Assembly (NCBI RefSeq): GCF_029873635.1
Contig: NC_080422.1
Coordinates: 16,336,049 to 16,400,048 of the forward strand
Direction: 5' to 3'
DNA: 64,000 nucleotides
Origin: Malania oleifera
Lineage: Eukaryota > Streptophyta > Magnoliopsida > Santalales > Ximeniaceae
Shown: piece by piece, positions 57,475 through 64,000 of the stretch
Layout: every line of letters begins with the position of its first letter
Numbering within the stretch: position 1 is the stretch's first letter
Notes under the pieces: model-generated
Databases searched by the model: none
What the model saw: only the letters and a program-made list of their open reading frames with translations
Told to the model about the DNA's origin: nothing
Position numbers and translations under genes: made by a program

Positions 57475-60400
57475 ACATTGGGCGTACTTGTGAAATGGCA
57501 CAAGATCTTCCTTTTTGACGTCGTATCATCAAGAGAGCTAGTTGATGACGAGTTGTGAGTTGTCGTATACTTCAAGCACGGGAATTTTCATGTCAGTGGT
57601 CATTTGGTGGCCACTTATCAGTGCTTGATATTCGGCGACGTTGTTTGAGCATAGTTCACCGAGGATGAATGCATATGGCAACACTTGGCGTTGAAGAGTA
57701 ACAAATACTACACCAGCACCAGCACCATCTTGAGGCATATTCGGATAAGTGTAGACTTCTTTGACATCTTGGTATACTATGAATTGGACATGTATTGCCC
57801 CTTCAGGTAACTTAGGCCCTTCCTCTCTTGTCTTGATGGGCTACTTGGCTTGAGGAAGTGGTGTTTCACATGACTCCTATTTTTCCATCGGGGTCCGTCG
57901 CCTTTTGTTTGCTGCGTGTCAGCGTACCTTGGTGGCATTCCGCAGGTGTGAGACGTTTATAGGTTCCAAGGTTCTAAATTGGATGAACCATGGATCGTCC
58001 TTTGATGTAGTACTTTGTTGCGTAGGCCCAGATGGTTCGATAGTGATGATGACTTGATTTTCCTCGGCCACGTAACCTTTGTCCAAGACAATCTTGTCCA
58101 AATTTTTTAGTCTCATGATCAGTTCTTTCAACACGAACCATTTCTCCATTGGATGGCTGACTATACGATGATATTTGCAAAATTTTGGGTCTTTGACTTT
58201 GTGCTTTTCATCGTGACAGTTGGGCTCCAGCAGCTCTATGAGTTTGGCCTTCAAGAGCTAGTCCAAAATATCCAGCACGTTAGAGTCCTGGAATGGATAT
58301 TTCTTCTGCTCCAATTCTCATAGCATCGTCCTTGGCTTCTCCTACCGCTTTGGTGGGTCAGGCAATATTGGAGTGTTTGTCTTCATCTTTGCTCTGATCT
58401 TGATAGGTGTGGTGTCAAAGGTCATTGCATCCTTGCCCTTTGCAGTTTTTCGATCCTTTTGACCTCCTTTCTTTCTCAACGTTGGTCCACGTGGTGTACT
58501 GGGTCTTTGCCCCCATAAGTGGCCTTATCTCCATGTCATGGGCTCAAGTTGCAAGTTCCTCAAAGATTTTAGACTTGATACGAGAATGTAGAGCAACTCC
58601 TAATGCTTCCCTCGAATGCACATCTCCACGATGGAAGTCTTGGTTGGGCAGTCTTTGTAGTCCAAGCTCAGCACGCGCTATCTGCTGATGTACTCGACAA
58701 TTGGTTTCCCTTTTCTTTGCTTCATGTTGGTTAGCTCCATCATGCTCACGGTGCGTTGGATGCTAAAGAATCTATTAAGGAACTCTCTCTCAAGTTGTTC
58801 CCAACTGTCAATGGATTCAAGTTCGAGATTGATGAACCACTTGAATGCATTGTCCTTTAGAGACCGAACGAATTGTTTCACCAACAAATCGTCGTATGTC
58901 CCCGCGTGGTTGCAGGTTTCGAAGAAATGGGCTATGTGCTACTTTGTATACCTCTTCCGTCAAATTGATGGAATTTGCGCGGTTGATAGCCCAATGGCGT
59001 CCTTATCCACTCAATCATTTGCGGATAAGGCTTTGCATAGGTTTTAGAATCTTGGTTGAGCCCACCTTGTTGTAGTTTGATGTTGTTAGCTATCATATCT
59101 TGCATTTGTTGGACTAATAGTGAGGCAATTGAGGTAGATGACGTGACATATGCTGATTCAGCTTGAGGCCTTTCTTCCGTAGAAGTGTTGGCTAGCATGG
59201 CATGTGGAACGAAACCGAGAGGATACGGTTGCTCTTCGCCGAATTCAATATCAATTTGATTTTTCCCCTTTAAGAAAGCGATCTATTGATCCTTGTCTTC
59301 GAAGGCTTTAGCTAGTATCACTAGTTTGTTCTCTAACTTGGCAATCCTTTCATCTGTGTTTGCCGCTTTTGTGGTCATTACTTCAACATTGGCGTCGACA
59401 AATGATCTTCCGTGGAATATTGGGGTGGATGGTTCTGTTGCGCCATCCTTGCTTAACCTAGTGGAGTGGTTTAGGCTTTACTGTAAAGGGGATATTAGAG
59501 GCAAGTAGTTGCCCCCAAGCTCGATGTCAGTCAGTGTAGACAATTGGCTTCTCCATGCTTCGAGAGAGCTAAGTGACAATTCTAGATCTTGAGGGAACTG
59601 TCGGTCTTCTGGATTCATGGGCCCCATGGAGGTGAGAACTTGAGCTCGCCTGTGGGTCTCCAAGCCAGTGTAGCCGAGTAAGGTGTGGTGACCTTTATTT
59701 TGTTGGGGCCAGTGGTGACATTCTTCCTTGGTGTCATGTGTTCACCAACTGCAATTTCTTTTTTTTTTTTTTTCAAGGCCCCTTTTTTGTAAGGCCTTTT
59801 CTTTTCTCTTTTTTTTTTTTGCCTCCTTGTTTTTTTTTCCCCCTTTCTAAGGCTTTTTTTTTTTCCAAACAGGAAGAGATGAGAGGCAAAGTTGTCCCAC
59901 CGGGCGTGCCAAGAATTTATTCGCTAAAAATCTCGCACCCTTTGGAGTTTGTAGAGAGACGAAAAATGCAATAAAATAAAGGCAAATACAAACTACAAAA
60001 TTATACAGTAAAATATATATTAAAATTTAGTAGGCACAACCTTTGGTTTATCCTCTGATTAATCCTTCTTTTGAATTCCGTCGAGGGCCACAGTAGCTTG
60101 ATCTCTGGCAGAACGAATCTTTTCCAAGTCTTCACTTCGGCGGCAGAGACAATCTTGTAGGCGAAGCTTTGATCACAAAGTTGGACGTATTTTTGTGGAT
60201 TTCAAAGCTTGACCTTTGGATCTCGTGACATAAACAAGTTCGGTATAAGGGGTTTATTTGAAAAGAAAGTTTGGAATTTTGGGGGCGAGTTTGGTAGTTT
60301 GGGCTCCTAAAGTCGAGATGATTGATTTCTTCTCTCCACCGATGTCTGGCCGGGTTGAGAAGATGTTTAACTTAGGGGAAAAGTTTAGAGGAAGATTTGA

Positions 60401-61144
60401 TTTAGGGAGGACAATTTGGTCTGATTTAGAAGTTTATGGATATATTTGGGAGTATTTAGTGTTTTGGACGGAAAGATTTTGTGCAATTTGAAGTTTGGGG
60501 GTTAAAGTGAAAAAAATGGCTGGATTTTTGGAAGGTTAATGTGTAGAGTTTGGGAATTTTGGAGGATGGATTTGCAAAATCAATACAGACTTCTCTTCCT
60601 CTTCTTTGGTTTTGAACGTTGGGAAGACAAAACTTTGTTTTTCTTTTGCAAAGTGGGAGAGTGGATGCTTTTTTACTTTGCTTTTTTTTACCAAATTTTG
60701 TGGGTTTTGTCCGAGAAGCTGGGGGAGTGTGAGAAAGAGATGATGGAGAGAGAAAGGAAAAAAAGAAAGTGAGACTTCTCTCTTTCTTTTTCTTTTTTTT
60801 CTTTTTTTTTTTCTTGTTCTGCCTTAGGCAATCCGGAGCAGCAACAGGAGATGGAAATGGGTGTGCAGTGGCAGAGAGAGCTGGGTTTGGGGAGGATGGA
60901 TAATGAAGGAAGACCTAAGACAGGGGATTAGAAAAATTGGAAGAACTAAGGCCGGGAATTAGAAGAGGAATATGTATTTTCTCTTCTTCTTTTGCACTTC
61001 TTCTAGACAAAACTTTTTTTCTTCTTGCCTTTTGCTTCTTCTTCCCACTTTTTTTTTTTTTTCTTTTCTTCCATTTTTTTTTTTTTTTGAATTTTAATAT
61101 TTACATAACAGTTCGCCTAGTTAGGTCTTAACTCATTTTACCAC
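57475..61144 (-). mobile_element. Second, internally deleted Tat copy
   Basis: Minus strand: 5' LTR (59918-61105/61144), primer site TGGCACGCCCGGTGGGAC (59894-59911), leader, gag (about 59663-57770), then a direct jump near 57745 from gag C-terminus to archaeal-type RNase H (57538-57738: GAGVVFV, CSNNVAEYQALI). Protease, RT and first RNase H are missing, and integrase, 3' cargo and 3' LTR are cut off by the copia element at 57474. It serves as the uninterrupted reference for insertion sites in the first copy. Confidence 0.8.
59918..61105 (-). repeat. 5' LTR of second Tat copy
   Basis: Similar throughout to 51813-52998 and 26190-27419, with matching ACCGATGTCTGGCCGGGTTGAG, TGGAAATGGGTGTGCAGTGG and CTTAGGCAATCCGGAGCAGC blocks. 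Similarity with the copy at 52998 continues about 40 bp further, to 61144. Confidence 0.8.
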
Positions 61145-61363
61145 ATCTTTTTTACCATCTTCTCCCTATCCTCGGAAAGTTGGAAAGTTAGAAGTTTTGT
61201 AGCCTTACATGCCCTTTAATAATAAGTTGTAACACAAGCATTAATGATTTAAATAATTTATTTGATAAATTCATTTTACATAATTTAAATACAATGTTAC
61301 AAAAAAAATAAATAAATAAATAAAACAACTAGCAGCTTCGTATCTACATTTATTACATTAGAC
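61145..61363. other. 3' flank of F-box gene
   Basis: AT-rich, with a minus-strand AATAAA at 61349-61354 only 10 bp past the stop and further A/T-rich signals near 61255-61325 that could serve in polyadenylation. Confidence 0.5.
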
Positions 61364-62431
61364 TCATATTTCCAAGCAACAGGCAGACTGAACGTGGCCG
61401 GAGTACTCCACCGGTGCGGTCACCGATGTCCACTTGTAATCCTTCAAATCCAATATATATGCTGAGTGAGGCCCACCAATTCTTGCAGAGCCAATCACTA
61501 ACAACCTGCCTTCCCACGACGATGTACAGGCTATCCTGCACACGTCAGCCGGCAGCTCAGCCACCTCCTGCCCCTTGGATTTGTCAAATACCGCCACGTG
61601 TTCCTTCAAACACATGTACAGCTTCCCTCCGCTACCATCCACGCAAGTCCTCGGACACACGTTAGCTTCCAAGAGGTCAGCCTGCGGTGGATACCAGTGC
61701 CACGTCGTAACATCAAAGGCCTCAGCACTTCTCTCGAATCGACCCTGCATTTCTGTAGTATACCCACCGATGACGTGGAATTTTCCTCCGCGGAATAGTC
61801 CTTTGCACTCATCGCGCTGGCATTCCATGTCAGGCAGAGGCGTCCACTCATCATTTGGCACGTCATACGCCAAAGCCGATCTCAGCGCATTCTTTTCCTC
61901 ATCATGGCCGCCGGCTACGAAGACCGCCCGACGAGAATCCGACGCGCAGCCAAAGAAGGACCTCCGCCGACCTGGCATATCGGCGCCGCGCCGCCACGAG
62001 GTCGAAACGAAATTGTAGATAAACACCGCATTGGAAACCTCCCAAGTTGTCGGGTCCCACCCGCCCATCACCACGAGGTCCGACCCGACTCCGACGATCC
62101 GGCAAAACATCGGCAAAAGTCCTGCAAAACCCGGAACCGCCGGCAACTCGTGCCAGCTGCCGATTCCCGGGTCGCATAGAGTAAGACGGTAAGCCGGCGA
62201 AGCTAAGTGCTTGAGGGAGGAAGGAACTTCGGCAGGGTCGACCCGAGCTTGAGCCATTACTACGATGGATCGGGCGCATCCGGCGGACTTCCGGCTCCGG
62301 AAAAAATCTGGGTGCTGAATCTCGGCCTTCCAACGTCGACACACCGACGAAGCCGAGGAGAAGTGATCGTAGGGAACGCGAATTAGACAGTCGCGGCCGA
62401 CGTCGTCGGGAAGACCCGGAATGAGCTCCAT
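61364..62431 (-). CDS. F-box/kelch-repeat protein (KFB/KMD-type)
   Basis: F-box/kelch proteins are substrate receptors of SCF ubiquitin ligases. This one resembles the small Arabidopsis group around At1g80440/At1g15670, described as KISS ME DEADLY and as KFBs that degrade phenylalanine ammonia-lyase and type-B response regulators. An uninterrupted frame of 355 codons starts MELIPGLPDDVGRDCLIRVP, the usual F-box opening of the group, so I prefer the ATG at 62431 over one eight codons upstream (62455). F-box about residues 2-45. Kelch motifs follow: VVMGGWDP, RRSFFGCASDSRRAVFVAGG, WTPLPDMECQRDECKG, HVIGGY and a C-terminal YSGHVQSACCLEI. Length fits the group. No introns, high GC compared with its flanks, no defects. 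Substrate not deducible. Confidence 0.93.
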   Translation of the reverse strand: MELIPGLPDDVGRDCLIRVPYDHFSSASSVCRRWKAEIQHPDFFRSRKSAGCARSIVVMAQARVDPAEVPSSLKHLASPAYRLTLCDPGIGSWHELPAVPGFAGLLPMFCRIVGVGSDLVVMGGWDPTTWEVSNAVFIYNFVSTSWRRGADMPGRRRSFFGCASDSRRAVFVAGGHDEEKNALRSALAYDVPNDEWTPLPDMECQRDECKGLFRGGKFHVIGGYTTEMQGRFERSAEAFDVTTWHWYPPQADLLEANVCPRTCVDGSGGKLYMCLKEHVAVFDKSKGQEVAELPADVCRIACTSSWEGRLLVIGSARIGGPHSAYILDLKDYKWTSVTAPVEYSGHVQSACCLEI

Positions 62432-62543
62432 ATTAGAAAACGGGTGAATTTTCAAATATCGAATTAGAGATGGAATTGATAGATGAAGATGACGAGAAGG
62501 ATTTTGGGATGATGAATTGATGAACGGAGTGGCTGGTGGTGTT

Positions 62544-62552
62544 TAATTTATA
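62544..62552 (-). promoter_or_regulatory. TATA box of F-box gene
   Basis: The minus strand reads CTCTATAAATTAAAC about 110 bp upstream of the ATG at 62431, a standard plant TATA context and distance. This supports an expressed gene. Confidence 0.75.
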
Positions 62553-62559
62553 GAGGTGG

Positions 62560-63014
62560 GCCGGCACTTTAGGGGGGAGTAGGGGGTTAATGACGGTGGC
62601 TCTTATGTCAGGCGGGCGGCGGACCGTTGTTTCTCCCCTTTTGATGGGCGAGGGAGGCCACGGCTTCTTCTTTTCTTGTGGACGAAAACTTGAATGGAAT
62701 CATATCAATTTATTTTCTAAAAAAATACATGTGCCATGGAAGTCAGGCCGCCGACAAATTATTCTACTGCTTTCCGACATTTTATGTTGCGAATTTGGAT
62801 TAGGATGGGAAGAAATAAGAAACATGGATGGGGATGGACTCCCTCTCATGTAATATATATAATTAAAAAATCTATAAAAATAAATTTATTATTTGATATA
62901 AAATTCACCCATCACAAAATGTTATGTAATAAATGAGTACAATTGTACAAACAAAAATTATTTGCATGAAAAATGTTAGGACATTTGGTTCTGATCATCT
63001 TACACTATTCCTGT
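62560..63014. other. Upstream region of F-box gene
   Basis: Moderately GC-rich to about 62700, then AT-rich. The frames at 62590-62936 have no homology that I recognise. Probably promoter DNA. Confidence 0.45.
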
Positions 63015-63502
63015 CAGGGGTGTGCAATTGGTCAATTCAGACAGTTAACCAAATTAATCGAAATTTTTTGATTAACTCTCCATTATAACTCAACCGATCG
63101 AATTATACTCCTTAACCGAACCATACTCGACCGAGCCAAATTTTCGATTAATTCGGTTAACCGAATTTAATCGAATCAAATTATAATTAATTACAGAAAA
63201 AAAAATATGATTGTATAATTTGTATCATTTCAAAATTCAACTTAATAATTTATATTTAATTATTAATTAATTACAAAATTTGAGAATTTTATGGATTTAG
63301 GGAATTGTGGGAACCTAAATTATATAATTTATATTTAATTATTAATTAATTACATAATTCAGTTATACTAGTTAACCGAAATTCACTTTCTCCACAACCA
63401 AACTAAAAACTGAATAATTGAATTCACTAAATTATAAAATTGAACCAAACCGATCAAATTTGGTCAGTTAATTCGGTTAAAATCGAATTGTACTCACCCC
63501 TA
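63015..63502. mobile_element. hAT-type MITE with 8-bp duplication
   Basis: The left terminus CAGGGGTGTGCAATT and right terminus AATTGTACTCACCCCTA form imperfect terminal inverted repeats. The flanks ATTCCTGT (63007-63014) and ATTCCTGC (63503-63510) are an 8-bp target duplication with one mismatch, as expected for hAT. The 488-bp interior is AT-rich, full of GGTTAACCGAATT-type inverted sequence, and has no ORF. Confidence 0.8.
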
Positions 63503-63510
63503 ATTCCTGC

Positions 63511-64000
63511 AAATGTAATTATCTTTGGAATATTTGATGCCAATTAAGCATATAAAATATTAAAAAGCTAAAATGCTAAGTTACTATACTTTGTTTGACG
63601 TTTTGCTCTCATAAATTAGTTAATTTGGCAAAATAACTATTTAAATTGTCTTAATTTTACATTTAGTATCCTACTTGTGGATAATTTGAGATTTTTGTTT
63701 CTTTAATTCAGTGTGTTGTAAGATATAAAGCATTCAGATACAGGATGAAAAGGAAATGCAGTTATTAAAAATTTGCAGATTAAATTACCCAAATACTCAA
63801 TTTATATAATTTCAAAAAAATTAAAATAATTTCTAGCATTTTTGGATCAGTTGAGGTCAATGCTAATGTAAACATAGGGGCCCCTTGCCCCCTTTCCTTG
63901 TGACTAGTTTGGGGTGACTGGTTAATTAGTATGACTTTTATTTTTACACAAGTTTCATTTGAATTTTCAATGAAACCAATGACATTTTAGGGAAAAAAAT
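63511..64000. other. AT-rich spacer to window end
   Basis: No coding frame or repeat recognised. Confidence 0.5.

Noticed and set aside
61902-62342. Arg-rich minus-strand frame and plus-strand frames over the F-box gene
   Set aside because: Out-of-frame readings of the GC-rich F-box/kelch coding region.
62590-62936. Short plus-strand frames upstream of the F-box gene
   Set aside because: No recognisable motif; probably promoter DNA.

Overview
This window reads as nuclear DNA of a flowering plant, probably a eudicot. Almost all of it is decayed, nested retroelement sequence. One convincing host gene lies near the right end: an intronless F-box/kelch gene on the minus strand (61364-62431) with its own TATA box. 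No rRNA, tRNA, CRISPR or bacterial-style features were seen. The species cannot be named from the sequence alone.

Layout from left to right. 1-1413 is the 3' part of a copia LTR. 1414-8440 is a degenerate RTE-type LINE, split by a solo LTR (1509-3216, duplication AAGAA) and by a Tat/Ogre-like solo LTR (about 3696-7002) that contains a CACTA-type element (5161-6080). 9601-24870 is an endogenous caulimovirid copy in circularly permuted order: RNase H, a downstream ORF, intergenic/leader with primer-binding site, coat-protein region, movement-protein region. It is split by a copia solo LTR (11874-14083) and by a Tekay-type Ty3/gypsy element (14588-21939). That gypsy element has a short LTR carrying 5S rRNA promoter sequence (Cassandra-like) at its 5' end and a 2-kb LTR with no such sequence at its 3' end, yet one CAGAG target duplication flanks the whole unit.

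26190 to about 53038 is a minus-strand Tat-lineage Ty3/gypsy element with gag, protease, RT, dual RNase H and integrase. It is interrupted by a second Tekay-like element (38261-49215, duplication TCTAG, itself carrying a solo LTR), by a Tat-type solo LTR (49510-51645, duplication TTCAC), by a copia LTR fragment and by a SINE. Its high-coordinate end abuts a minus-strand copia 5' LTR, PBS and gag start (53041-57474), which holds another nested solo LTR. 57475-61144 is a second, internally deleted copy of the same Tat family. After the F-box gene the window ends in AT-rich DNA with a hAT-type MITE (63015-63502).

The most unusual observation is the cargo of the Tat element. Between the integrase stop (30436) and the 3' LTR (27419), on the coding strand of the element, lie three decayed plant developmental genes without visible introns: a WUSCHEL-type homeodomain ORF with a C-terminal WUS-box-like TLPLF motif (30387-29504), a second WUS-clade homeodomain ORF ending in NHKAR (29024-28518), and a LONELY GUY (LOG) cytokinin-activating enzyme sequence (28276-27665). 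Two meristem homeobox genes and a cytokinin activator downstream of pol suggest a retrotransposon family that captured meristem regulators. All three copies here are broken, so any function belongs to an ancestral or sister copy and is inference.

Boundaries marked by matching target duplications are firm. Boundaries of the Tat element, the viral segments and the LINE are approximate, because they were read by eye without alignment or database search.
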